DNA of 24,665 nucleotides from CBDULX01 sp965368175 (GTDB taxonomy: Bacteria > Pseudomonadota > Gammaproteobacteria > SZUA-229): NCBI GenBank assembly GCA_965368175.1, contig CBDULX010000018.1, forward strand, positions 1 through 24,665, read 5' to 3'. The position numbers and the translations under genes are program-made. The stretch's first letter is position 1; every line of letters starts with the position of its first letter. The notes beneath the pieces were generated by a model. That model was not told where the DNA came from. It searched no databases and saw only the letters and a list, made by a program, of their open reading frames with translations. This document shows, piece by piece, positions 16,128-24,521 of this stretch.

Positions 16128-17120
16128 ATGAATATTCTACTGAAAAGCATCAGTAATTATACAGTCAGTCTGGCAATGTCTTTGCGACATTTCCATAAGT
16201 GTTTATTGCTTTCATATAAGCTGATAATTTTATGCTGGGTATTTTCTGCCAGTATTTCCTATGCTAACTCCCCATCCATACTTTTTATCACTCAAAATAA
16301 TAAACCGTTTACTCAACAGGTCTTAAATTCAATAACATCGCAGTCTGCCTTATCTGCTTATCAGAACCAGGTTATTAACTATAATGAACTGGATACTTCT
16401 ATTATTCAGAACTATGACCTCATAGTTACACTGGGCAGCCAACCCGCTAAAGCCGTACTAAACCTTAATATCAAAAAGCCACTTTTAAGTCTTCTTATCA
16501 CAGAACAGGCTTTCACTGCATTTAGAGAACAGTATCAAAATCGACCCAGCTGGTCTGTTCTGGTTATTGACCAGCCCTTACAACGGCAAATTATGTTAGG
16601 TCGATTTTTACTGGGCGCAGACAAAACATTTGGTTTTCTGCTAGGCCCCTATTCCAGCAAACAACTGTTATTATTAACCGATATTGCCGAAGAAATGAAT
16701 CTCAACATAGCCGTGGAACATATTGATTACGATGCAGTATTGATACCCTCGATCAAAAGCCTGATTAACAACAGCGATATGATAGTGTCTTTACCCGACT
16801 CTGTTACTTTCAATAAAACAACCATAAGAGGAATTTTATTATTAAGCTACAGAAATAATATACCTGTAATTGGATTTTCAAACTCCTATGTCAAATCGGG
16901 GGCATTAGCTGCAGTATATTCTACGCCCAAACAAATCGGCCTGTATGCCAGCGAGATTATCTTAGATTTTATTAATAGCAGAGATTTCAAAAAAATATTA
17001 TATTATCCAGGATATTACTCTATTTCTACAAATTCACAGGTTGCCAGAACACTGGGCATATCTATAAAAAGTGATATCGAGTTACTTGATATGATACAAA
17101 ATTTCGAGCGTGCGAAATGA
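16128..17120 (+). CDS. Periplasmic ABC-type substrate-binding protein (ABC_sub_bind family)
   Basis: The 330-aa exported protein resembles the ABC_sub_bind (PF04392, TrpX-like) family: alternating beta-alpha units such as SPSILFITQ, YDLIVTLGSQPAKAVL, KTFGFLLGPYSSKQ, NSDMIVSLPDS, and NNIPVIGFSNSYVKSGALAAVYSTPKQIG. No permease or ATPase gene is present, so it probably acts as a sensor ligand-binder or uses transporter parts elsewhere. The signal peptide ends near SYA46. If translation starts at M17 (16176) the signal is a typical 30 residues, whereas the first ATG adds 16 residues and has only AAGG directly abutting it, so the start is uncertain. Sampled lines are more AT-rich (about 32-38% GC) than the flanking genes, hinting at later acquisition. 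It overlaps the kinase start by 4 nt (ATGA). Confidence 0.83.
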   Translation: MNILLKSISNYTVSLAMSLRHFHKCLLLSYKLIILCWVFSASISYANSPSILFITQNNKPFTQQVLNSITSQSALSAYQNQVINYNELDTSIIQNYDLIVTLGSQPAKAVLNLNIKKPLLSLLITEQAFTAFREQYQNRPSWSVLVIDQPLQRQIMLGRFLLGADKTFGFLLGPYSSKQLLLLTDIAEEMNLNIAVEHIDYDAVLIPSIKSLINNSDMIVSLPDSVTFNKTTIRGILLLSYRNNIPVIGFSNSYVKSGALAAVYSTPKQIGLYASEIILDFINSRDFKKILYYPGYYSISTNSQVARTLGISIKSDIELLDMIQNFERAK

Positions 17121-19894
17121 ATAACTGGGGCATCAAAAAACGGGTTTTATCACTCGCATTATTACCAACCTTATTCATTGCCATCTCACTGGCACTGTAT
17201 TTTAATTACAACCGTATTGCTTATATTGAACAATCCTTAATTAACAAGGGACAGTCGCTCGCCAATTTAATTGCCCCTGCCTGTGAACATGGCGTTTTCT
17301 CCGGCAACCTTGAAATACTGGAAAGCCTGATAAGTAGAAGTCTGCTTGAGAATGACGTGCTCAATATTACAGTTAGCAATGCCTATGATGAAATTCTAAT
17401 TAGCCAGTCAAACACACAGACTTCGAATAACAGGCATACACTACTGGCATTATTAATCGAAGACAAAAAACTGGAATTTCGTGCGCCGATTACCACCACC
17501 GCAGTTGAAATAGATGACTATGACGAATTTATTGAGGGTTCTCTGGAACTGAGTCGAAATACACCGACTGTTATAGGACACGTTTATGTCACTCTATCGA
17601 CCCTGTCGACTCGTGCAGAACAACTGGACAGTATTCTAAAGGGTATATTCATTACCTTTATTGGACTAATTATAACCGCCTTTCTGGCCATTCGTATCAG
17701 CCATAGTGTGGTCAACCCCATACAACGTTTAACCAATGCTGTAAAACAAATTGCACAGGGTAATTTAAATACTCGTATCAGCATCGACAGTGGTGGGGAA
17801 ATTGGCTCACTGGAGAATGGTGTAAACAGCATGGCCGAGGAAATACAGCAAGTTCGTCAGGACCTGCAAATCCAGGTGAACAAATCAACTGTCCAGCTCA
17901 AGCGAACATTAGAAGAACTCGAAATACAAAATATTGAACTTGACCTGGCCCGTAATCAGGCGATCTCCGCCAGCCGTATCAAGTCGGAATTCCTGGCCAA
18001 TATGAGTCATGAAATTAGAACCCCTATGAATGGTGTACTGGGCTTTACTGAGCTACTATCAAAAACTAAACTTGATGATAAACAAAAAGACTTTGTCAAC
18101 ACTATACACAGTTCTGCCAGTAACCTGCTGACCATTATTAATGATATTCTCGACTTCTCTAAGATCGAATCTGGCAAGCTAAATATCGAAAATGTCAGTT
18201 TCAGTCTGGTCGAAGTGATGGATGAAATCCTTTCGATGTTTGCCCCCATGGCATACAAAAAAGACATCGAACTGATATACATTCCGAATCCAGACATGCC
18301 CAGTTTTCTCGATGGTGACCCAACTCGGTTAAGGCAGATTCTAGTTAACCTGATCAGTAACGCAGTGAAATTCACCAATAAAGGCCATGTCATCGTGCGC
18401 ATTATGATCACTGACATTAGCCAGAATAATATTAATCTCAAGTTCTCCGTCAATGATACCGGCATAGGCATGGATGAGCTTAATAAACAGCGTCTGTTCA
18501 CCGCATTCACTCAGGCCGACACATCGATCAGTCGAAAATTCGGGGGCACCGGGCTTGGCCTGGTAATATCAAAAAAATTAGCCGAGTTAATGGGTGGTGA
18601 CATCGGTTTTGAAAGCACGATTAATAAGGGCTCATCATTCTGGTTGTCAATACCCTTCCAGATAAATGCAACCAGGAACGAGCGGGAGCTGAAAACCACT
18701 CCCATAAATAAGAGCGTTATCCTTTTTGAAACTATTGCCCAGAACAGGGTTGCAATACGACCTCTGCTTGACAGTATGGGCGTAAAGACACTGGAAACTG
18801 GCCGTATTGACAAACTGGTTACCCTGATCGAATCTGAAGATGTGTCAGCGATTATAGTCGGTGTAAACAGGAAGAACATCCATAACACCAGTTCCATACA
18901 GAATCTGGCTAAAACATTGAATAACAGCCAGCTTCCTTACATCACGCTGGCCAGCGCCTATGACAATCATGAAATAAGAAACATCGCCAACCATGGTCTG
19001 AAGAACATCATTTATCGCTGTTTGCGACAAAACCAGCTGAAGCAACGACTTTATAATCTGGTAAGCGATAACGATAATTTTATCGGCAATGATGATTTCT
19101 ATATAACATCAGACTCGGAAATCGCAAAAAGACTACAGGATCTTCATATACTCATTGTTGATGACAATCCGATTAATATAAAGCTTACACGTTCATTGCT
19201 TGAAAATAATAATGTACGTGTAAGTTCAGCTAATGATGGCGAACAGGCCATTAAATTAACCAGTGAAATTTATTACGACATGATATTGATGGATCTTCAT
19301 ATGCCAAAACTAGACGGATTCCAGGCAGCCGAACATATACGAAATACCGACAACCCATGCAGTAAATCGACCATTATTGCACTCACGGCCAATGCCATGC
19401 CTGAAGAACAGATCAATGTCTATAAAACCGGGATGAATGACATTTTAATAAAACCCATCACTGAAACACTGCTATTTGATATTATTGACCGCTGGTTAAT
19501 GCCCACAGCCGAAGTCGACAAGATTGAGGAAGACACCGTTAGTTATGAAACCGAGCATCCTCTGGTTTATGATCCAGACGAAGCTACCAGACTGGCGGGT
19601 GGCAATCTACAATTAGCCGAAGAACTGATGGGTATGTTAATTAAAGAATTACCGGAACATAAATCGAAAATCGAGTTCGCTAAAAAAGAAGCCGACATCC
19701 TGCAGTTAAAACAGGATATACATAAACTTCATGGCGCTACCAGTTACTGTGGTGTACCCATGCTTAGAGCCAGAGCACGAGAACTGGAGAATTTAATTGA
19801 TAATCAACAACTGGACAAGCTGGACGATCATTACTTTGAACTGATAGCAGCTATAGATAAGCTTATCGAGTTCAGTCAGCAGCAGATACATTAA
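17117..19894 (+). CDS. barA: BarA/GacS-type hybrid sensor histidine kinase
   Basis: The 925-aa tripartite kinase normally feeds the UvrY/GacA regulator and Csr/Rsm small RNAs. Domains in order: transmembrane helix (about 9-28), periplasmic domain (about 30-172), second helix (about 173-193), HAMP (about 194-248), coiled coil, HisKA with H298 in SHEIRTP, HATPase with N415 in NLISNAVKF, DTGIG and GGTGLGL, a degenerate receiver (about 530-650) without phospho-Asp, a true receiver (about 677-795; D682, D683, D726, K779), and Hpt with H872 in KLHGATSYCG. Length and order equal E. coli BarA (918 aa), and the N-terminal half aligns with it. Proximity to cysM-rlmD matches barA-rlmD in E. coli and gacS near cysM-rlmD in P. 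aeruginosa. It is translationally coupled to the binding-protein gene. A paralogue with a different partner regulator remains possible. Confidence 0.85.
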   Translation: MNNWGIKKRVLSLALLPTLFIAISLALYFNYNRIAYIEQSLINKGQSLANLIAPACEHGVFSGNLEILESLISRSLLENDVLNITVSNAYDEILISQSNTQTSNNRHTLLALLIEDKKLEFRAPITTTAVEIDDYDEFIEGSLELSRNTPTVIGHVYVTLSTLSTRAEQLDSILKGIFITFIGLIITAFLAIRISHSVVNPIQRLTNAVKQIAQGNLNTRISIDSGGEIGSLENGVNSMAEEIQQVRQDLQIQVNKSTVQLKRTLEELEIQNIELDLARNQAISASRIKSEFLANMSHEIRTPMNGVLGFTELLSKTKLDDKQKDFVNTIHSSASNLLTIINDILDFSKIESGKLNIENVSFSLVEVMDEILSMFAPMAYKKDIELIYIPNPDMPSFLDGDPTRLRQILVNLISNAVKFTNKGHVIVRIMITDISQNNINLKFSVNDTGIGMDELNKQRLFTAFTQADTSISRKFGGTGLGLVISKKLAELMGGDIGFESTINKGSSFWLSIPFQINATRNERELKTTPINKSVILFETIAQNRVAIRPLLDSMGVKTLETGRIDKLVTLIESEDVSAIIVGVNRKNIHNTSSIQNLAKTLNNSQLPYITLASAYDNHEIRNIANHGLKNIIYRCLRQNQLKQRLYNLVSDNDNFIGNDDFYITSDSEIAKRLQDLHILIVDDNPINIKLTRSLLENNNVRVSSANDGEQAIKLTSEIYYDMILMDLHMPKLDGFQAAEHIRNTDNPCSKSTIIALTANAMPEEQINVYKTGMNDILIKPITETLLFDIIDRWLMPTAEVDKIEEDTVSYETEHPLVYDPDEATRLAGGNLQLAEELMGMLIKELPEHKSKIEFAKKEADILQLKQDIHKLHGATSYCGVPMLRARARELENLIDNQQLDKLDDHYFELIAAIDKLIEFSQQQIH

Positions 19895-20243
19895 TCTACA
19901 TAAATCAGGACTTAATACAACACAATGAACAATCTATCCTAATAAGGACTGACAGTTGCTAATTTCTGCTGGGCCAGTAGCAGACTGATCAAAAAATTTA
20001 AACCATTGCCACAGAGTCACAGAGCACACAGAGAAAACAGTCGTGGTTCTATTAAGCCGTACTTATAAAAACTCTGTGTTCTCTGTGACTCTGTGGCAAA
20101 TATCCTGATTTCAAGTTAGCGAACGTCAGCTTAAGGAGTTTGGAGTCATTCAGCCCATGTCTGAATTGTCAAATTAAATCCAAAGCCATTTACAATGTAT
20201 CAGATCTGGTTTGAGCTACTACAATTAATCAAAGCTCTCTAAC
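19895..20243. other. 349-bp intergenic region between convergent barA-like gene and pdxJ
   Basis: No gene is visible. The stretch holds the 28-bp inverted repeat described separately and a weaker hairpin (about 19955-19989, arms near CAGTTGCTA and TAGCAGACTG). I see no intrinsic terminator with a U-tract for either convergent gene, so the hairpins may fill that role. Confidence 0.6.
20006..20099. repeat. Fourth inverted repeat (28-bp arms, one mismatch)
   Basis: The arm 20006-20033 begins TTGCCACAGAGTCACAGAG and its reverse complement lies at 20072-20099 with a single mismatch, around a 38-nt loop. The motif CACAGAG is repeated within each arm. Repeats of the type CCACAGAGTCACAGAG are, from memory, dispersed in many environmental bacterial genomes. 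It sits between the convergent barA-like and pdxJ genes, where the near-perfect hairpin could block exonucleases or read-through. Confidence 0.85.
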
Positions 20244-20984
20244 TTACCAGCGAGACTCCATCATCTGTTGCTTCATTTTACTCACTGCTTCCGGCAACCC
20301 GATAAATACAGCCTCGGAAATAATGGCGTGACCAATATTCAGTTCAAGAACATGTGGAATTTGAGCAATGGACTTTACGTTCTGGTAATTCAGACCGTGA
20401 CCGGCATTTACCTGTAATCCTAACTCATGCCCCAATGACACCGCCTCGATAATTTTTTTATACTCTTTTTTCTGTTGTTCACGACTTTTTGCATCGGCAT
20501 AATGACCCGTATGAATTTCGATTACCGGAGCTCCACATCGTTTTGCTGCTTCAATCTGCAAGACATCGGCATCGATAAACAACGAAACTTTAATATTGGC
20601 TTCTGACAAGCGGGCACAGGCCGCCTTAATTTTGGACTCCTGGCTCACTACATCCAGGCCACCCTCGGTGGTCAGCTCCTCACGCCGTTCCGGTACCAGG
20701 CAACAATCGTCTGGCCTGGCTTTTTTGGCAAATACCAGCATGTCTTCTGTCACTGCCATTTCAAGATTCATACGAGTTAACAACATGTCTTTCAGCCGCA
20801 ACACATCCCGCTCCTGAATATGACGTCGATCCTCACGAAGATGCAGGGTAATGCTGTCTGCTCCCGCCTGTTCCGCCTGCAGTGCCGCATACACAGGATC
20901 AGGGTAACGGGTCCCACGAGCCTGACGTAAGGTCGCGACATGGTCGATATTTACACCCAGTAATATTTCCCCGGCTTCAGACAT
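20244..20984 (-). CDS. pdxJ: Pyridoxine 5'-phosphate synthase
   Basis: The 246-aa TIM-barrel enzyme condenses 1-deoxyxylulose 5-phosphate with 3-amino-2-oxopropyl phosphate, the last ring-forming step of the DXP-dependent vitamin B6 route. Diagnostic segments are GVNIDHVATLRQARGT at the N-terminus, HLREDRRHI with H48, R50 and H55, NLEMAVT with E75, EIHTGHYA and VNAGHGLNY with H196. Length is normal. The start is set by AGGAG at 20991-20995, six nt before the ATG. The common recO-pdxJ-acpS arrangement is absent: a divergent cyclase gene lies upstream and no partner follows, so pdxJ is monocistronic here. Confidence 0.97.
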   Translation of the reverse strand: MSEAGEILLGVNIDHVATLRQARGTRYPDPVYAALQAEQAGADSITLHLREDRRHIQERDVLRLKDMLLTRMNLEMAVTEDMLVFAKKARPDDCCLVPERREELTTEGGLDVVSQESKIKAACARLSEANIKVSLFIDADVLQIEAAKRCGAPVIEIHTGHYADAKSREQQKKEYKKIIEAVSLGHELGLQVNAGHGLNYQNVKSIAQIPHVLELNIGHAIISEAVFIGLPEAVSKMKQQMMESRW

Positions 20985-21145
20985 TTGTTACTCCTGGCTT
21001 ATTGATCTTGTAAAACTGCATTTTATATAAAAACTCGGCTGACTGATATGATCAGGTACGACTATTATCAGGCCATGGAACTTGAACTGCTTCTCTGCTA
21101 TGGTTTAATTTATTATATAAGCAAGAAAAACATTAGGGGATATGA
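20985..21145. promoter_or_regulatory. Divergent pdxJ / adenylate cyclase promoter region
   Basis: This is a 161-bp AT-rich spacer containing the pdxJ ribosome binding site and, at 21135-21139, AGGGG six nt before the GTG start of the cyclase. TTATATAA-type stretches (near 21021-21030 and 21111-21120) are candidate -10 boxes. No TGTGA-N6-TCACA site is present on this side of the cyclase. Confidence 0.45.
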
Positions 21146-23365
21146 GTGCTGAAACAACGCATCCTGAGATATGGACTGGGTCTTGTATTTACCTTTCTGT
21201 TTATTCTACACGCCAGCAATAATTTCCCCATTCCAATACTTCATACCCTCGAAAACCTGACTTATGATTTTCGTCTACGCATGACCTTGCCAGAAAATGT
21301 CGATAAAAAAGTGGTCATCATCGACATTGATGAGAAAAGTCTCAGTGAAATTGGTCAGTGGCCCTGGGACCGTAACATTCTGGCCCAATTAGTCGATAAG
21401 CTGTTCGACCGCTATAATATCTCAGTACTCGGTTTTGATATTCTGTTTGCCGAAAAGGACGAAGACCCCAGCGACCAGTATTTGCTGCAACTGGCCAATA
21501 GCGAACTGGCAGAACATCCGCAGTTCAAGTCAATTTATAAGCGTGCTGCACAAACCCTGAATCGTGACCAGCGTTTAGCAAGTGCTCTGGCTAAACGCAA
21601 AACAGTACTCGGCATAGTGTTCGATCAGGAAAACAGCAACCTCAATAAAGGTGTTCTGCCACAAGCCATTCCCAATTTCAACCAGGATATTATCAACCGT
21701 TTTGCAATTGGCCGTGCCGAAGGCTACTCAGCCAATATCAAGGTACTGCAGGACAACGCACTCACCGCCGGTTATTTCGACAACCCATTACTGGATGAAG
21801 ACGGTATATTTCGCCGTGTATCCATGCTGCAGGAATATAAAGGCCAGATATACGAATCTTTATCCCTGGCAGTCACCCGTGCTGCCTTAACGGACAATGT
21901 AATCCGCCTGGGGGTAGGTAATGTCGATGAATCTGCCGAAATGAGTTTTCTGGAATGGATCTTTGTCGGCCAGATCGCCATACCGGTGGATGCTAATGCT
22001 GGAGCGTTTATTCCCTATATCGGCAAACAGCACAGTTTTGAATATATCTCAGCCATCGATGTGCTGAACAATAAGGCAACCGAATCGAAGCTGGTAAACA
22101 AAATCGCTTTGCTTGGCACCAGTGCGGCCGGTCTGCGAGATTTACGAACCACACCACTACAGGCTAGCTTCCCCGGTGTAGAGATCCACGCCAATATTAT
22201 CCAGGGTATACTGGACCAGACCATCAAACACAAACCCGAATACCTGCTGGCCTATGAAGTATTGTTGTTATTGATTATTGGATTGAGTCTGACTTTTGTT
22301 TTGCCGCTGTTAAGTCCAATATGGGGTAGTGTGGCGACTCTGAGTACGGTTTCAGTAATGGTGTTTTTCGATTTCTACGCCTGGTCGAGCCAGAATATGG
22401 TGATTCCAGCGGCCGCTCCCCTGCTGTTAATTTTATTGCTCTATGGGCTTAACATGACTTACGGCTTTTTCATCGAGTCCCGGGGTAAACGCCAGCTCAC
22501 TCATCTGTTTGGCCAGTACGTACCACAGGACCTGGTGGACGAGATGAGTAAAAACCTCAAGGAAATTAACCTCGACGGTGAAATTCGCGACATGAGTGTA
22601 TTGTTTACCGACGTTCGAAATTTCACCACTATCTCAGAAAACATGGAACCGAAGGAACTCACTGAGTTCATCAATGCCTTCCTGACGCCGCTCACACGAA
22701 CCATTCACCATAACCGTGGCACTATCGATAAATATATGGGGGATGCTGTTATGGCCTTCTGGGGAGCGCCTTTGCATGACGACAACCATGCTCGTAATGC
22801 ACTCATGTCCGGCATGGAAATGCTCAACACTATGAAACAGATGCGTCAGGAATTTCACCAGCGTGGCTGGCCTGAAATTTACATCGGTGTCGGAATTAAT
22901 TCAGGCCCGATGAATGTGGGCAATAAAGGCTCCGAGTTCCGGGTTGATTACACTGTTCTGGGTGATGCCGTCAACCTGGGTTCACGACTGGAAAACCTGA
23001 CCAAAACCTATGGTGTGGAAATCATCACGTCTGAAACCACCCGCTACGCTGTGCCAGAATTCGAATATCGAGAACTTGATATGGTGAAAGTCAAAGGCAA
23101 AGACAAACCAGTGACCATTTACGAACCTCTGGGCTTTATCGATGCTATCGATAAAAATATTCGTCAGTCCTTAAAACAGTACCATCATGCATTAGGCCTA
23201 TACCGAGCACAGAAGTGGGACGATGCGGAACAGGTAATTTTTGCCCTGAGCCAGCAGGAACCCAATCGTCGCATTTATAAAATATATCTGGATAGAATTG
23301 CTTATTTCCGTGCCCATCCACCGGGGGAAAACTGGGACGGCATCTTCACCCATACCCATAAATAA
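21146..23365 (+). CDS. CHASE2-domain class III adenylate cyclase
   Basis: The 739-aa membrane enzyme makes cAMP from ATP under control of an extracytoplasmic CHASE2 sensor. The order is N-terminal helix (about 9-23), CHASE2 (about 30-360, hallmark IDIDEKSLSEIGQWPWDR and ALLGTSAAGLRD), three helices (about 369-389, 393-410, 418-440), and a class III cyclase domain (about 480-660). Metal-binding D489 (FTDVRNFT) and D533 (GDAVMAFWG), K529 in the position that selects adenine, and N610 and R614 (VNLGSRLE) for the transition state are all present, so it should be active. A TPR-like tail (about 675-720) ends the protein. Translation starts at GTG, supported by AGGGG six to seven nt upstream; the nearby ATG at 21142 is out of frame. 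A perfect CRP-type site follows downstream, before the HD-hydrolase gene. Confidence 0.95.
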   Translation: MLKQRILRYGLGLVFTFLFILHASNNFPIPILHTLENLTYDFRLRMTLPENVDKKVVIIDIDEKSLSEIGQWPWDRNILAQLVDKLFDRYNISVLGFDILFAEKDEDPSDQYLLQLANSELAEHPQFKSIYKRAAQTLNRDQRLASALAKRKTVLGIVFDQENSNLNKGVLPQAIPNFNQDIINRFAIGRAEGYSANIKVLQDNALTAGYFDNPLLDEDGIFRRVSMLQEYKGQIYESLSLAVTRAALTDNVIRLGVGNVDESAEMSFLEWIFVGQIAIPVDANAGAFIPYIGKQHSFEYISAIDVLNNKATESKLVNKIALLGTSAAGLRDLRTTPLQASFPGVEIHANIIQGILDQTIKHKPEYLLAYEVLLLLIIGLSLTFVLPLLSPIWGSVATLSTVSVMVFFDFYAWSSQNMVIPAAAPLLLILLLYGLNMTYGFFIESRGKRQLTHLFGQYVPQDLVDEMSKNLKEINLDGEIRDMSVLFTDVRNFTTISENMEPKELTEFINAFLTPLTRTIHHNRGTIDKYMGDAVMAFWGAPLHDDNHARNALMSGMEMLNTMKQMRQEFHQRGWPEIYIGVGINSGPMNVGNKGSEFRVDYTVLGDAVNLGSRLENLTKTYGVEIITSETTRYAVPEFEYRELDMVKVKGKDKPVTIYEPLGFIDAIDKNIRQSLKQYHHALGLYRAQKWDDAEQVIFALSQQEPNRRIYKIYLDRIAYFRAHPPGENWDGIFTHTHK

Positions 23366-23447
23366 ATGTCGAAATAATGACACTTTAAAACGTTTTCATC
23401 TGTTTTGTGAGTAAAGGCGCATTTTTCTATCGGCGCCACCTGGCAGT

Positions 23448-23463
23448 TGTGACTAAACTCACA
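23448..23463. promoter_or_regulatory. Perfect-consensus CRP (cAMP receptor protein) type site
   Basis: TGTGA-CTAAAC-TCACA carries both consensus half-sites with the required 6-nt spacing (10 of 10). It lies between the adenylate cyclase and the HD-hydrolase gene, centred 67 bp upstream of the latter's ATG. TAGCAT at 23486-23491 (4 of 6 to TATAAT) would put a start site near 23498 and the CRP centre about 42 bp upstream of it, the spacing of a class II CRP-activated promoter. About 0.02 such sites are expected by chance in this window. The regulator itself is not encoded here. Confidence 0.7.
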
Positions 23464-23522
23464 TACACATAGCAGTCAGTTTAGGTAGCATTTACAGACT
23501 AAATGACGAAAGACTCACCCCC

Positions 23523-24488
23523 ATGAAAAACCGCCAGTCTGAATTCGACGTAACCAATACCGTAAAGGTATCTGATAGCCTGGCGGTCTGTAATATAGTC
23601 TGTGATATTGTCCATAATAACTACTCCAATGCCGATGAACCCCTGATTCGAAGAGCTTTTGAAGATTTTGATAATTTATTTGAAGGCTATTTTGAAGGCT
23701 ACAATGCCTGCGACACCTTCTATCACGACAAACAACATACCCTGGACATGACCCTTGCCCTGGCACGATTAATCGATGGTCATGAACAGAAAAACAAAGA
23801 CCACAAGCTGGGCGCCGAAAACACTATCGTAGCCATCATCACCGCCCTGTTTCACGACTCAGGTTATATCCGTGAAATGGGTGACACACATCATATCAAT
23901 GGTGCCGAATACACTCGCGTCCATGTCAGTCGTAGCGCTAATTTCTTACGCAAATATCTTCCCATGATCGGACTCGGCCAGTACGCTGAAATTGCCGCCA
24001 ACATGGTGCATTACACCGGTTATGAAGTGTTACCGGAAAATATCCAGTTACCCCATGCTCGTTATCATCTACTGGGTTATATGATTGGTACTGCAGACCT
24101 GATCGCCCAGATGGCCGATCGGTGTTATCTGGAAAAATGCCGGGATCGTCTGTACCCGGAATTCGTGCTGGGTGGCCTCACCGAAGCCAGATCTAATACC
24201 GGCGAAACCCGAGTCATGTTCAAATCAGCAGAAGACCTGCTCTACCAGACACCATTATTCTATGAGCACGAAGTGAAACATCGCTTAAACAGCATCTTCA
24301 ATCGAGTGTATAAGTATGCAGAAGTGCACTTCAGCGGAAATAATTTTTACCTGGAATCACTCACCCAGAATATGAATTATATCCAGAACCTGATGAATGA
24401 AGGTAATGTCGATCAACTGAGACGACTGCCACCTGAAAACAGTGCCAGCCGGGAAATTATCCAGCACTTCAAAAGCAGAACCTACTGA
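23523..24488 (+). CDS. HD-domain hydrolase resembling class I cyclic-nucleotide phosphodiesterases
   Basis: The 321-aa soluble protein has no signal peptide. Its metal-binding pattern is FYHDKQHTLDM (H68, H72), ALFHDSGY (H111-D112), MVHYTGY (H163) and GTADLIAQM (D192), in the order of the HD/PDEase superfamily. YHDxxH followed by HD is close to the YHNxxH…HD signature of class I cyclic-nucleotide phosphodiesterases, and the all-helical region around GTADLIAQMADRCYLEKCRDRLYPEF fits too. It lies directly behind an adenylate cyclase, with a perfect CRP-type site upstream, so cAMP hydrolysis is a reasonable proposal, distinct from CpdA-type enzymes. The substrate is not proven; HD hydrolases also act on nucleotides and ppGpp. 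Its Shine-Dalgarno is weak. No GYP motif of c-di-GMP phosphodiesterases is present. Confidence 0.75.
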   Translation: MKNRQSEFDVTNTVKVSDSLAVCNIVCDIVHNNYSNADEPLIRRAFEDFDNLFEGYFEGYNACDTFYHDKQHTLDMTLALARLIDGHEQKNKDHKLGAENTIVAIITALFHDSGYIREMGDTHHINGAEYTRVHVSRSANFLRKYLPMIGLGQYAEIAANMVHYTGYEVLPENIQLPHARYHLLGYMIGTADLIAQMADRCYLEKCRDRLYPEFVLGGLTEARSNTGETRVMFKSAEDLLYQTPLFYEHEVKHRLNSIFNRVYKYAEVHFSGNNFYLESLTQNMNYIQNLMNEGNVDQLRRLPPENSASREIIQHFKSRTY

Positions 24489-24507
24489 GTTTTTTCTGGC
24501 ATGGATT

Positions 24508-24521
24508 TCGCCAGCTGGCGA
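24508..24521. repeat. 14-bp perfect palindrome
   Basis: TCGCCAGCTGGCGA is fully self-complementary and starts 20 nt after the stop of the HD-hydrolase gene, at the junction with the following repeat. It could be an operator-like site or the edge of the repeat; its role is unknown. Confidence 0.5.
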
